From assembly GCA_949878745.1 (NCBI GenBank), contig CATLBH010000001.1, forward strand, positions 1 to 64,000: a stretch of DNA of 64,000 nucleotides, read 5' to 3'. The translations under genes were made by a program, and so were the position numbers. The notes beneath the pieces are model-generated. The model had not been told where the DNA came from. It did not search any database and saw nothing but the letters and a program-made list of their open reading frames with translations. Within the stretch, counting starts at the first letter, position 1; every line of letters starts with the position of its first letter. Of the stretch, positions 9,281 to 19,803 are shown one piece after another. This DNA comes from an uncultured Ruminiclostridium sp. (GTDB lineage: Bacteria; Bacillota; Clostridia; Oscillospirales; Ruminococcaceae).

Positions 9281-11095
9281 ATGAAAAAAGGAAAAACAAG
9301 GATTTTTTTAAACAATCTATACGCGGTGAAAACAGTGTGGTACATCAGCAAAAGCCGCGTAATTCATACCGCCCTCTCTTCCTTAAGCGGCTTCGGGGAA
9401 TGGATATTTATGAGCGTTTTCTTTTTAAGATATGTTATAAACGCCATAGAGAACGAAGCTCCGTTTCTCGATATTCTGTTTTTTATAGGAATATGCTTTG
9501 CCGTATTTTTTATACTCTCCGTATACGAATGTTATTTACAGTCGGTAATATATCCGTATACCGACAGTAAAATATACTGCAAATTATACTCCAAGCTGTA
9601 CGCAAAAGCGCGGAATGTGGAGCTTCGCTGTTATGAGGACGCGGATTTTTACAATAAGTATACAATGGCTCTCGACGGCTCGTCACAAAAAATGACGAAT
9701 TCGGTCAACTTTTTCTTTCAGGTGGTTTTCGGCGTGATTGCGGCAGCGGCGGCGTTCTGGTCTATGTTTTCCATCGATCCCTACTCGGTGCTTTTCGTTA
9801 TATCGCCGATTGTGGGAAATTTCATATTCGGCGGCCTAATGAACAAAATTTGGGGAGGGCGCTATACGGATTCCGTAAAAAACAACCGTATCGCCGGATA
9901 TGTGAACCGCGTGCTTCACCTTGCGGAATACGCCAAGGAGATCAGATATTCCAACATCCACGGTTTACTGATGAAGCGCTACGGCGACGCGGTGGAGGGA
10001 AACCGCAGGGTGGCGGACAAATACGCGAAAAAAGCCATAGCCTTTACCTGGGCGCAAAACGTGACCACCTTCGCCCTTGTTTTCGAGGGGATAATGATAT
10101 ACGCGGCCTACCGCACCATAGTGTCAAAGACTATGGGGCTGGCGGAGCTGGCCATTATGTTCACCGCAATGTCCGCTTCCTCATGGATACTTATCGGCGT
10201 TTTCAACAACCTTACGGAATCCATAAAAAACGGACAGTTTCTTGAATACTTCCGCACCTTTATGGAATATAAGGAAAAAATTCCCGAGGATCAGGAGGGA
10301 ATTATACCCGAAACAATACGTTCAATAGAGTTTAAGAACGTAAGCTTTGAATACATAAAAAACGAACCCGTTATAAATAACCTCAGCTTTAAGATAGAGG
10401 GAAACAAGGTCTGCGCTCTGGCGGGGCACAACGGAGCGGGAAAGTCCACCGTAATAAAACTTCTGTTCCGCCTTTACGATCCCACGGAGGGTGAAATACT
10501 GGCAAACGGTATAAATATTAAAGAATACAATCTTAAAGCCTACCGAAAACAATTTTCGGCGGCTTTTCAGGACTATCGCGTTATGGCGATGTCGGTAAGA
10601 GACAACGTGCTTATGGGTGAAAAATTCGATAATCCCGACGAAATCGCCGAGAGCGCCTTAAAGCGCGCGGGAATATGGGACAAGGTCAATGAGCTTCCGA
10701 AAGGGCTTGATACAGTAATGACCAAGGAATTCGACGGCGAGGGTCAAGTATTTTCGGGAGGAGAACAGCAGAAGCTTGCCGTCGCCCGCGCTTTTGCGAG
10801 AAACGCTTCGGTAAGGGTATTTGACGAGCCTTCCTCCGCTCTCGATCCCATAGCGGAATATGAATTGTATAAGGGTATAATGAGGGAAAGCGAAGGGCAC
10901 ATTACCCTGTTTGTCTCCCACCGCCTTTCCTCCGTCAAGGACGCCGACGAGGTATTTATGCTTGAAAACGGCGCTCTTATCCAGCGCGGCTCCCATAAAG
11001 AGCTTATGGAGATTAAGGGCAGGTATCGGGAAATGTTTACCAAACAGGCTCAAAATTACCTGGCGGACGAGACCTACGAGGAGGTGAAGGTGTAA
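9281..11095 (+). CDS. ABC transporter permease/ATP-binding fusion (exporter type), first of pair
   Basis: TM domain plus Walker A GHNGAGKST, signature FSGGEQQKLAVARAFARN, Walker B VRVFDEPSSALD. Confidence 0.88.
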   Translation: MKKGKTRIFLNNLYAVKTVWYISKSRVIHTALSSLSGFGEWIFMSVFFLRYVINAIENEAPFLDILFFIGICFAVFFILSVYECYLQSVIYPYTDSKIYCKLYSKLYAKARNVELRCYEDADFYNKYTMALDGSSQKMTNSVNFFFQVVFGVIAAAAAFWSMFSIDPYSVLFVISPIVGNFIFGGLMNKIWGGRYTDSVKNNRIAGYVNRVLHLAEYAKEIRYSNIHGLLMKRYGDAVEGNRRVADKYAKKAIAFTWAQNVTTFALVFEGIMIYAAYRTIVSKTMGLAELAIMFTAMSASSWILIGVFNNLTESIKNGQFLEYFRTFMEYKEKIPEDQEGIIPETIRSIEFKNVSFEYIKNEPVINNLSFKIEGNKVCALAGHNGAGKSTVIKLLFRLYDPTEGEILANGINIKEYNLKAYRKQFSAAFQDYRVMAMSVRDNVLMGEKFDNPDEIAESALKRAGIWDKVNELPKGLDTVMTKEFDGEGQVFSGGEQQKLAVARAFARNASVRVFDEPSSALDPIAEYELYKGIMRESEGHITLFVSHRLSSVKDADEVFMLENGALIQRGSHKELMEIKGRYREMFTKQAQNYLADETYEEVKV

Positions 11096-12879
11096 TGAAA
11101 AAAACGCTTTCCGGCAGCATATGGCTCCTTAAGCTGTGTTTTAAGGCTTCGCCGCTTTATGTTATCCTGTATATCTCCGAAGCGGTGCGCAACGAAATCG
11201 TGGTGTTCCTCGAATTTACCTTCGGGCTTAATTTCGTGCTGGAATGTGCGGAATACGGAAGGCCGTTCAAAACGGCGGCGGTATTTCTTTTGAGTCTGCT
11301 CGCTTTCGTAATGCTGGGGCTGCTTTTCAACGCTTACGTGTTCCAGAAGCTTCAGCAAAAGGCAATGCCCGAAATAAACCGATCGATAAAAGAGATGATG
11401 TTCCTTAAAGCAAGGGAAATCGACCTGGAGTGCTACGACAACCCGGAATTTTACAACGACTATGTGCTGTCCGTTTCGGAAGCGGAAAAACAAACCGAGA
11501 GGATTTTCTCCCTTATAAGCTCCTTTTGCACCGGACTTACTTCTATAATTCTTTCGGGAGCGTTTTTTATCGACAGCGACCCCGTTTCCTTTATTTTTAT
11601 AGCAATGTCCTTTATCGCCTCCCTATGGTCGGGCAAGGCCTTGAACAAGCTTAATTTCAGGATAAGAAACGAAAGGAACCCCTTTGAAAGAAAACTCGGC
11701 TATGTCAATCGGGTGTTCTGCCTTAACGACTACGCGAAGGAGATCCGCCTGAATACCGAAGCGGCGGAAGAGCTTTTGAAGGACTTTGAGGAAACCAACG
11801 AAAAAGTGAGGGATATCGACAGAAAGAACGCGAAAAAAAGATTCGGGCTGATGCTTGTGAAGAATTACATAAGCGGCAGCTTTGTCATAGACGTGCTCTA
11901 TATGATTTACCTCGTATATTCCGCCGCTGTGCTTCACAGAATCTCTTACAGCAACGTGGCGGTAATGAGAGGAACCGCCAACCGTATGAAAAACCGAATG
12001 AGACTGTTTTCCGATGTTTACCCAAAAATTCAGGAAATCGGCCTTTACGCCGAGAAGATGAAAAAATTTCTCGATATAAAGCCGAAAATTATCAGCGTGA
12101 AAAACAAATCGGTGCCCGAAGGCGCGGCGGAAATAGAGCTTCGCGATGTTTCCTTCGGATACGGTAAAAAAGACGGCTATACTCTAAAAAATATCAATAT
12201 GAAAATAAATCCCCGCGAAAAAATAGCCATAGTGGGCTATAACGGAGCGGGAAAAACCACCCTTATTAAGCTTATAATGCGCCTTTATGATCCCGACGAA
12301 GGAGAAATACTTCTTGACGGGGTCAATATTAAGGAGTATAACGTGGAGGAATACCGCCAAAAAATCGGAACGGTATTTCAGGATTTCAGAATTTTCGCGG
12401 CGACGGTAAAGGAAAACGTGCTTCTTGATTTTACCGACGGAAGCAACCAAGAAAAAATCTTAAACGCCATAAGTAAAAGCGGCTTTGAGGAAAGACTCCT
12501 CACTCTTTCCGACGGATTGGATACCAATCTCACCGCCGAATTTGAGGAAAACGGCGTTAACCTTTCGGGCGGCGAGGGGCAGAAGCTGGCGATAGCGAGA
12601 GTGTTTTACAAGGACGCGGGGCTTATTATCCTCGACGAGCCCTCGTCGGCGCTTGACCCCATCGCGGAATACCACCTTAACCATTCAATGCTTACGGCGG
12701 CCGAAAACAAGTCGGTTGTGTTCATTTCCCACCGCCTCTCGACAACGCGGATAGCCGACCGCATTTATATGCTTGAAAACGGCAGGATAACAGAGGAAGG
12801 CAGCCATCAGGAGCTGCTCCGTTACGGGGGCAAATACGCGGAAATGTGGAAAGTTCAATCCTCCCAGTATATTGTATAA
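11095..12879 (+). CDS. ABC transporter permease/ATP-binding fusion (exporter type), second of pair
   Basis: Walker A GYNGAGKTT, LSGGEGQKLAIARVFYKDAGLIILDEPSSALD; TAATG overlap with upstream gene. Confidence 0.88.
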   Translation: MKKTLSGSIWLLKLCFKASPLYVILYISEAVRNEIVVFLEFTFGLNFVLECAEYGRPFKTAAVFLLSLLAFVMLGLLFNAYVFQKLQQKAMPEINRSIKEMMFLKAREIDLECYDNPEFYNDYVLSVSEAEKQTERIFSLISSFCTGLTSIILSGAFFIDSDPVSFIFIAMSFIASLWSGKALNKLNFRIRNERNPFERKLGYVNRVFCLNDYAKEIRLNTEAAEELLKDFEETNEKVRDIDRKNAKKRFGLMLVKNYISGSFVIDVLYMIYLVYSAAVLHRISYSNVAVMRGTANRMKNRMRLFSDVYPKIQEIGLYAEKMKKFLDIKPKIISVKNKSVPEGAAEIELRDVSFGYGKKDGYTLKNINMKINPREKIAIVGYNGAGKTTLIKLIMRLYDPDEGEILLDGVNIKEYNVEEYRQKIGTVFQDFRIFAATVKENVLLDFTDGSNQEKILNAISKSGFEERLLTLSDGLDTNLTAEFEENGVNLSGGEGQKLAIARVFYKDAGLIILDEPSSALDPIAEYHLNHSMLTAAENKSVVFISHRLSTTRIADRIYMLENGRITEEGSHQELLRYGGKYAEMWKVQSSQYIV

Positions 12880-12923
12880 TTGTATAAATATATAAAAATA
12901 TAAAAAGAAAGGAAACAAAACAA

Positions 12924-15074
12924 ATGGACATCAATCAGCAGCTTGCGGAAGAGTTCAAAATCAGAAAGGAACAGGTGGACAATACCGTAAAGCTTATAGA
13001 CGACGGCAACACCATACCTTTTATCGCCAGATACAGAAAGGAGGTAACCGGCGCTCTGGACGACCAGCTTCTTCGTGAGCTTGACGAAAGACTTTCGTAT
13101 CTGAGAAATCTCGAACAGCGCAAGACGGAAGTAAAGGAAAGCATAGAAAGCGGCGGAAACCTTACCGAAGAGATAGAACAATCCCTTCTGAATGCCCTCA
13201 CCTTAGCGGAGGTGGAGGACATTTACCGCCCCTTTAAGCCCAAAAGAAAAACCAGGGCAAGCGTGGCCAAGGAAAAAGGCTTACAGCCCTTAGCGGATTT
13301 CATTATGGAACAAACCCTTGCCAGTCCTTATAAGGAAGCGGAAAATTACGTTGACGAGGAAAAGGGAGTTGCCACCGCCGAAGAAGCGATCCAAGGCGCT
13401 TCCGACATTATAGCGGAGACCGTTTCCGACGATCCCAATTTAAGAAAAACTCTTTCGGAGTTTTACGCCGACAGAGGGCTTATCGTATCAAAGGCCGCCG
13501 ACCCCGAAAAAGACTCGGTATACACAAATTATTACGATTACAGCGAAGCCGCTTCAAAAATCCCCTCTCACCGCGTTCTGGCGCTGGACAGAGGTGAAAG
13601 GGAGGAAATACTCAAAATCTCGGTGGAGGTTATCCAGGAGGACGTACTTAAAATTATTTTCAAACAGTACGTTAAAGCGAGAAACGACTGCGGCAACATA
13701 GTAAAAGCCGCCGCTGAGGACGCGTACACAAGGCTTATCCACCCCTCTCTGGAAAGACGGGTGAGAACCGAGCTTACCGAAAAAAGCTGCAAATCCGCCA
13801 TAAAGGTATTTCAGGACAATCTTTATCAGCTTTTGATGCAGCCGCCGGTAAAAAACACCGTAACCATTGGCTTCGACCCCGCTTACAGGACGGGCTGCAA
13901 AACCGCCGTGGTGGACGGAACGGGAAAGGTTCTGGATACCACGGTGGTGTACCCCACCCCGCCCCAGAATAAGGTAAATGAAGCAAAAGCGAAGCTAAAA
14001 CAGCTTATCGGAAAACACAACGTTACCGCGATAGCCATAGGAAACGGCACCGCCAGCCACGAAAGCGAGTGTTTTATCGCCGACCTTATAAAAGAAGTGG
14101 ATACGCCTGTCAGCTATATGGTGGTTTCCGAAGCGGGAGCCAGCGTTTATTCCGCCAGTAAGCTTGCCGCCGAGGAATTCCCCCAGTTCGATGTTTCTCT
14201 CAGAAGCGCGGTATCCATAGCCAGAAGGCTCCAGGATCCTCTGGCGGAGCTGGTTAAAATCGACCCCAAAGCGATAGGCGTAGGACAGTATCAGCACGAT
14301 ATGCCCAAAAATCAGCTTTCCGAGGCTTTGGGGGGAGTATTGGAAAACTGCGTAAACAGCGTGGGGGTGGACGTAAACACCGCCTCCTGTTCCCTTCTCG
14401 GCTACGTGGCGGGAATAAACGGAACCGTGGCGAAAAACATAGTGGCTTACAGAGAGGAAAACGGCGCTTTTAAGGACAGAAAAGAGCTTATGAAGGTGGC
14501 AAAGCTGGGCAAAAAAGCCTTTGAACAGTGCGCGGGCTTTTTAAGAGTACACGACGGAAAAAATCCTCTCGACAACACCGCCGTTCACCCCGAAAGCTAC
14601 GAATACGCGGAAAAGCTTATCGACCTTTGCGGCTTTAAGCTTGCCGACCTGAAAAGCGCGGATAAAGGCAAAATCGCGGAAACGGTAAAGACAAGAGGAA
14701 TAAAAGCCCTTTCTGAAGAGCTGGGGGTGGGCGAAATGACCTTGGCGGATATAGTGAGCGAGCTTGAAAAGCCCGGACGCGACCCCCGCGACGAGCTTCC
14801 TCCCCCTCTTCTCAGAAGCGACGTTATGGATATCAACAGTCTTAAAGAAGGTATGGAGCTTAAAGGAACGGTGCGAAACGTAATAGATTTCGGCGTGTTC
14901 GTGGATATAGGAGTGCACCAGGACGGACTCGTGCATATTTCACAGCTTTCCGACAGCTATGTGAAACACCCGCTGGACGTGGTGAAGGTGGGAGATATAG
15001 TCAACGTAAAGGTGCTTTCCGTGGACGTAAAAAAGAACAGAATATCTCTCACAATGAAAGGGCTTAACAAATGA
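12924..15074 (+). CDS. tex: Tex-family S1 RNA-binding transcription accessory protein
   Basis: IPFIARYRKEVTGALDDQLLRELDERL, IGFDPAYRTGCKTAVVDGTGKVLDT, C-terminal S1 domain GVFVDIGVHQDGLVHISQLSD. Confidence 0.95.
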   Translation: MDINQQLAEEFKIRKEQVDNTVKLIDDGNTIPFIARYRKEVTGALDDQLLRELDERLSYLRNLEQRKTEVKESIESGGNLTEEIEQSLLNALTLAEVEDIYRPFKPKRKTRASVAKEKGLQPLADFIMEQTLASPYKEAENYVDEEKGVATAEEAIQGASDIIAETVSDDPNLRKTLSEFYADRGLIVSKAADPEKDSVYTNYYDYSEAASKIPSHRVLALDRGEREEILKISVEVIQEDVLKIIFKQYVKARNDCGNIVKAAAEDAYTRLIHPSLERRVRTELTEKSCKSAIKVFQDNLYQLLMQPPVKNTVTIGFDPAYRTGCKTAVVDGTGKVLDTTVVYPTPPQNKVNEAKAKLKQLIGKHNVTAIAIGNGTASHESECFIADLIKEVDTPVSYMVVSEAGASVYSASKLAAEEFPQFDVSLRSAVSIARRLQDPLAELVKIDPKAIGVGQYQHDMPKNQLSEALGGVLENCVNSVGVDVNTASCSLLGYVAGINGTVAKNIVAYREENGAFKDRKELMKVAKLGKKAFEQCAGFLRVHDGKNPLDNTAVHPESYEYAEKLIDLCGFKLADLKSADKGKIAETVKTRGIKALSEELGVGEMTLADIVSELEKPGRDPRDELPPPLLRSDVMDINSLKEGMELKGTVRNVIDFGVFVDIGVHQDGLVHISQLSDSYVKHPLDVVKVGDIVNVKVLSVDVKKNRISLTMKGLNK

Positions 15075-15601
15075 TCGAAATAAAAACCGAATGGACGGAG
15101 GAAAATCTGAAAAAATACATAATGTATAAGTTCTTTTTCTCCAATAAATTTACCATGGTTTCCGCCGCGGTGTTCGGCGTTTGCTTCGCCGCGATAGCCG
15201 CTTCCTGCGCCGCCATGTTCGCCATGACCGAAAGCGCCGTTTTTCTTATTTTGGCGGGAGCAGTGGCGGTGCTTGCCGCAGGCGCCGTTCTCTTTTTCGT
15301 GTTGAAAATAAATAAAAACATAAAAGCGTCCCTTAAGGACATTTCACCCTCTTCGGATCGGGAAAGCGTGATTCTGACCGAAAACGGGATAACGGTGTGC
15401 AAAAACGAAGCCCCCTACGGGGAATTGGACTGGGAAAAAATAATCTCCATCGACCTGTACGACAAGGGAAAAGCGGCGTATCTCGCCACGGGAGAAGGCG
15501 CGGTGCTTATTCTGGAGTATAAAAATATTGTCAGAGGAACCGAAAAAGAGCTGAGGGAGATGTTACTGATCAAAAATGTTAAATTATCAGAAAAAGCTTG
15601 A
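15071..15601 (+). CDS. YcxB-like membrane protein
   Basis: Two TM segments; ENGITVCKNEAPYGELDWEKIISID..KAAYLATGEGAVLIL; ATGA overlap with tex. Confidence 0.6.
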   Translation: MIEIKTEWTEENLKKYIMYKFFFSNKFTMVSAAVFGVCFAAIAASCAAMFAMTESAVFLILAGAVAVLAAGAVLFFVLKINKNIKASLKDISPSSDRESVILTENGITVCKNEAPYGELDWEKIISIDLYDKGKAAYLATGEGAVLILEYKNIVRGTEKELREMLLIKNVKLSEKA

Positions 15602-16196
15602 GGAACAGCTGAGCGCAATTTGCTCCCAAAAAAACGGAAAAAGCCTGTTGCTTCACGCCTGCTGCGCCCCCTGCGGCAGCTATGTTCTGGAATATTTGTC
15701 GGAATTTTTCGATATCACCCTTCTTTATTTCAACCCGAATATTTCCCCCGAAGAGGAATACAAAAAAAGGCTCGGCGAGGTGGAAAGGCTTATCGGAGAA
15801 ATGCCCCTTAAATCCCCCGTCTCCCTTATGGCGGGCAGATATGAGCCAAAGGAATTTTTTGACCTGGCAAAGGGACTCGAAAATTCGCCCGAAGGGGGAG
15901 AAAGATGTTTCAAATGCTACAGGCTGCGCCTTGAGGAAGCGGCAAGGATCGGAGCGGAAAAAGACTTTGACTTTTTCGGTACGACCCTTTCCATAAGCCC
16001 TCATAAAAACGCCGAAAAGCTTAATCTTATAGGCGAAGAGCTGGGGGAAAAATACGGGATAAAGTATTTATACGGTGATTTTAAGAAAAGAAACGGGTAT
16101 AAAAGATCCATCGAGCTGTCGAAAATTTACGGTCTTTACCGACAGAACTACTGCGGCTGCGTATTCAGCAAAAGAGAAGCGGAAAACCGCAAATGA
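15576..16196 (+). CDS. queH: Epoxyqueuosine reductase QueH
   Basis: LLLHACCAPCGSYVLEYL, YFNPNISPEEEYKKR, CFKCYRLRLEEAA, QNYCGCVFSKREA. Confidence 0.92.
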   Translation: MLNYQKKLEEQLSAICSQKNGKSLLLHACCAPCGSYVLEYLSEFFDITLLYFNPNISPEEEYKKRLGEVERLIGEMPLKSPVSLMAGRYEPKEFFDLAKGLENSPEGGERCFKCYRLRLEEAARIGAEKDFDFFGTTLSISPHKNAEKLNLIGEELGEKYGIKYLYGDFKKRNGYKRSIELSKIYGLYRQNYCGCVFSKREAENRK

Positions 16197-16212
16197 TTTT
16201 CTCCGGATTTCA

Positions 16213-16241
16213 TTGACTTTATCTTTCTTATATGTTAAAAT
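16213..16241 (+). promoter_or_regulatory. Candidate sigma-A promoter for aldo/keto reductase
   Basis: TTGACT - 17 nt - TAAAAT. Confidence 0.5.
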
Positions 16242-16280
16242 AAACCTATATGAAAACTCCCACCTGTGAAAGGAGAACCT

Positions 16281-17288
16281 ATGTACAGCCAATACACCCC
16301 GTCGCCCTCCCGCTACGAAAATATGCGGTACAACCGCTGCGGAAAAAGCGGGCTTAAGCTTCCCAAAGTGAGCTTGGGATTATGGCAGAACTTCGGATAC
16401 GGCTCGGACTTCGCCAACGCGGAAAAAATGGTGAGAACCGCCTTTGATTTAGGTATCACTCATTTTGATCTCGCCAATAACTACGGTCACCCCTATAACG
16501 GCTCGGCGGAAGAAAACTTCGGCCGTATTTTGGATAACGGGCTTAAAGCGTACCGCGATGAAATGGTGATTTCCACCAAGGCGGGCTATGAAATGTGGGA
16601 GGGACCCTACGGTGACAGAAACGGCTCACGAAAATACCTTACCGCAAGTCTTGACCAAAGCTTAAAAAGAATGAATTTAGACTATGTTGATATTTTCTAT
16701 CATCATATAAACGACCCCGAAACCCCCGTGGAGGAAACCGCGTTGGCTCTGGATAACGCGGTAAAGCAAGGTAAAACGCTGTATGTGGGGATATCCAATT
16801 ACAGTAGGGAACAAACCTCGGAAATACTGAAAATTTTCCGCGAGCTGAAAACTCCCTTTATCGTCAATCAGCCTTCCTATTCCATGCTAAACAGACGCGT
16901 GGAACAAGGCGGACTCGATACTCTCGCCCTTGAAGAAGGCTTCGGTCTGGCGGTATTTTCGCCCTTGTACCAAGGATTGCTTACCGACCGTTATTTAAAC
17001 GGAATCCCTTCGGACAGCCGTATAGGAAAAGGCAATACATGGATAAAGGACGAGCTTGACGAAAAAATGCTGAAAAAGCTTAACGAACTCAACGAATTTG
17101 CCAAAAACAGAGGACAGAAGCTTTCACAAGCGGCGCTTACCTGGGTGTTAAGCAATAAAGCGGTAACCACCGTGCTTATAGGCGCTTCGAGACCCGAACA
17201 GATTAAGGAAAACGCGCTCGCGGCAAACGCTCCTTTATTTACGGAGGAAGAAAAGGCAAAGGTCGACGAGATACTTAAAGACCGTTAA
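16281..17288 (+). CDS. Aldo/keto reductase (L-glyceraldehyde 3-phosphate reductase-like)
   Basis: MRYNRCGKSGLKLPKVSLGLWQNFG, GITHFDLANNYG, LDYVDIFYHH; ATG 16281 with upstream AAAGGAGAA. Confidence 0.88.
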   Translation: MYSQYTPSPSRYENMRYNRCGKSGLKLPKVSLGLWQNFGYGSDFANAEKMVRTAFDLGITHFDLANNYGHPYNGSAEENFGRILDNGLKAYRDEMVISTKAGYEMWEGPYGDRNGSRKYLTASLDQSLKRMNLDYVDIFYHHINDPETPVEETALALDNAVKQGKTLYVGISNYSREQTSEILKIFRELKTPFIVNQPSYSMLNRRVEQGGLDTLALEEGFGLAVFSPLYQGLLTDRYLNGIPSDSRIGKGNTWIKDELDEKMLKKLNELNEFAKNRGQKLSQAALTWVLSNKAVTTVLIGASRPEQIKENALAANAPLFTEEEKAKVDEILKDR

Positions 17289-17354
17289 GGATAAAAATTT
17301 TTAAGGCTGCTGCCTGAAAAATAAATAACAACACTTTCAAAGGAGAAAACAAAA

Positions 17355-18530
17355 ATGAGCAACAACAATTTACCTCTGGCGATAACTCCTCCCATGGGCT
17401 GGAACAGCTGGAACACCTTCGGCTGGAACATCAACGAGGAGCTTATAAAGGGCATAGCCGACAAATTTGTGGAATTGGGCTTAAAGGACGCGGGCTACGA
17501 ATACGTGGTTATCGACGACTGTTGGAGCGAAAAGGAAAGAGACGGCCAAGGCCGCCTTGTTCCCGACAAAAACAAATTCCCCAACGGCATTAAGCCCGTG
17601 GCGGATTACGTTCACTCGAAGGGCTTGAAATTTGGTATTTACTCCTGCGCCGGAACCCACACCTGCGCCGGATATCCCGGAAGCTTCGAGCATGAGTTCG
17701 TTGACGCCGCCACCTTTGCGGAGTGGGGAGTCGACTATCTGAAATACGACTATTGCTACCGCCCCATTCACTCGGTGGGCGAGAATCTTTACAAGCGCAT
17801 GGCCATGGCCCTTCGCAACTGCGGAAGAGATATAGTTTTCTCCGCCTGCAACTGGGGGAACGACAACGTTTGTCATTGGATAAGGGAAAGCGGCGCTCAG
17901 CTTTACCGCTCCACCGGCGATATTCAGGACAACTGGGAATCCATAAAGAACATCGCCTCCGGCCAGCTTGACAAGGAGTGCTACGGCGGAACATACTGCT
18001 GGAACGATATGGATATGCTGGTCGTTGGTATGAAAGGAAAGGGCGACAACGCGGAGGTTCTGGGCGGCGAAGGAAAACTCGCGGGCTGCTCCGACGTTCA
18101 GTATAAAACCCACTTCGCCCTTTGGGCAATGATGAACAGCCCCTTAATGATAGGCTGCGATATCAGAAAAATCAGCGACGAGGCTCTCGTCATACTTAAA
18201 AACAAGGACGTAATAGCCATAAATCAGGATTTGGAGGGCAGAGGCCCCTACTGTATCAAGCAGTGGAACAATCCCGACCGCGTATTTTCTCTTATAAAGC
18301 CCCTCTTCGGCGGCGAATACGCCATAGGAATGTTTAATTTAAGCGACAACGCCTCCGAAATGTCGCTCCAGTTCTTTGATATCGGACTTCCTTACGCAAG
18401 CGGCTTCGGCCTTTCCTTCCACAACTGCCACAGCGGGGAGGACGAGGGAGTATTTACAGAGCGCCGCGCCATAAGGCTCGAGCCCCACGACTGCCGCGTT
18501 TACCGCTGCAAGCTTGTAAAGACTAACTGA
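17355..18530 (+). CDS. Alpha-galactosidase, GH27
   Basis: PPMGWNSWNTFGWNINE, YEYVVIDDCWSEKERDGQGRLVPDKNKFPNGIKPVADYVHSKGLKFGIYSCAGTHTCAGYPGSFEHEFVDAATFAEWGVDYLKYDYC. Confidence 0.95.
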   Translation: MSNNNLPLAITPPMGWNSWNTFGWNINEELIKGIADKFVELGLKDAGYEYVVIDDCWSEKERDGQGRLVPDKNKFPNGIKPVADYVHSKGLKFGIYSCAGTHTCAGYPGSFEHEFVDAATFAEWGVDYLKYDYCYRPIHSVGENLYKRMAMALRNCGRDIVFSACNWGNDNVCHWIRESGAQLYRSTGDIQDNWESIKNIASGQLDKECYGGTYCWNDMDMLVVGMKGKGDNAEVLGGEGKLAGCSDVQYKTHFALWAMMNSPLMIGCDIRKISDEALVILKNKDVIAINQDLEGRGPYCIKQWNNPDRVFSLIKPLFGGEYAIGMFNLSDNASEMSLQFFDIGLPYASGFGLSFHNCHSGEDEGVFTERRAIRLEPHDCRVYRCKLVKTN

Positions 18531-18604
18531 TACCGTACAAAAACAATATCACAGATGACACGCGACCGCACAGCGCATTATGCCTGTGCGGTATTGCGTA
18601 TACC

Positions 18605-18662
18605 TTATACTAATCTTTGGTCAGATTATAGACAAAAAAATGTTGACCAAAGATTAGTGTTA
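18605..18662. repeat. TTATACTAAT-family single-hairpin element
   Basis: ttataCTAATCTTTGGTCA gattatagacaaaaaaatgt TGACCAAAGATTAG tgttat; 14-bp perfect arms. Confidence 0.75.
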
Positions 18663-18683
18663 TGACAGGTTGGAGGAATCGGA

Positions 18684-18878
18684 TTGAACTGTAAAAAATG
18701 CGGAAAAGAAAACCTCGGCGGCGACGAGCTGGCTATTTACAGAAAGCTTGTCAACAGGGGGGCGACGGAATTTTTGTGCATAGACTGTCTTGCGGAATTT
18801 TTCAAGTGCGATAAAAGCGAGATAGAAGCGAGAATAAAATATTACCGCGACAGCGGAGAATGTACGCTGTTCGTATAA
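18684..18878 (+). CDS. Small zinc-ribbon-like protein
   Basis: MNCKKCGKENLGG...FLCIDCLAEFF. Confidence 0.65.
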   Translation: MNCKKCGKENLGGDELAIYRKLVNRGATEFLCIDCLAEFFKCDKSEIEARIKYYRDSGECTLFV

Positions 18879-18899
18879 CTGATAAAGGAAAGAGGAAAA

Positions 18900-19718
18900 A
18901 TGCTTTCGTTCAGAGAAATGATCTATGTGGTCGCGGTGGGCACAATATGCTTTCTTTCGTGTATTTTCAAGACGGCTTATAAATTGAAAGGCGCCTACGG
19001 AGGGTTGGTGAATATGTATTACGCGGCTACGGTGCTCCTTTTCGCGGGTACGATCCTTATATTCGCCCTTATTCGGAAAAAATGCGAAGAATACGATAAG
19101 GCTCCCGACAGGGATATGTTCCTTTCAATAAAGAAAATGAAAAATGTCAGCGAGATTATTTATCTCACCGTGTTTTTATTTTTTGTATCGACGCTTTTCG
19201 ATATTTTTAACCCCCATTATATAGGAAGCATATTCCGAAGCCCCGCGCGGTTACTTACATCCTTCCCGTTCTGGGAAAGCCTGATGGGGCTTTTTACTCT
19301 TGCGTTCGGCTTAAAGGTCTATTTCCGATATTTTGAGGCAAATAAGCTGTTTTCCGCCTTAGAATGTGAAAATTTCCGAAAAGGCCCCAAAAGAGAAACC
19401 TCCGACAAATACCTCAGTTGGGAGGAATACGAAAAAAACGCCGAGAAAGCACCCCTCGGTGCCCCCAAAACAATATATGAAACGCCCTATATGGAACAGG
19501 AAAAATTTATAAGCGAAAACTCGGTGGAAGAGGAATTTGTGAAAAGAACCCTCACCGGAATAGGCGCGCAGGGAGAGACAAAACAAAACCTTTCCTCCGC
19601 CTCGGTTTCCGCCCCTTCGGCGACGGAGGAAGGGGCTCGGATATGTCAATTCTGCGGCACACCCAACGCGCCCGACAGCGAGGAATGTTCCTTTTGCGGC
19701 GGAGAACTCGGCAATTAA
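18900..19718 (+). CDS. Membrane protein with C-terminal zinc ribbon
   Basis: Several TM segments then ICQFCGTPNAPDSEECSFCGGELGN. Confidence 0.65.
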   Translation: MLSFREMIYVVAVGTICFLSCIFKTAYKLKGAYGGLVNMYYAATVLLFAGTILIFALIRKKCEEYDKAPDRDMFLSIKKMKNVSEIIYLTVFLFFVSTLFDIFNPHYIGSIFRSPARLLTSFPFWESLMGLFTLAFGLKVYFRYFEANKLFSALECENFRKGPKRETSDKYLSWEEYEKNAEKAPLGAPKTIYETPYMEQEKFISENSVEEEFVKRTLTGIGAQGETKQNLSSASVSAPSATEEGARICQFCGTPNAPDSEECSFCGGELGN

Positions 19719-19803
19719 CGCATTTTAACGTGTTGAACAAAGTTCAAACAATTTTCAAATAATAATTTATTCCTTTGGAAAAAAGATTACGGAGGGGAAA
19801 AAT

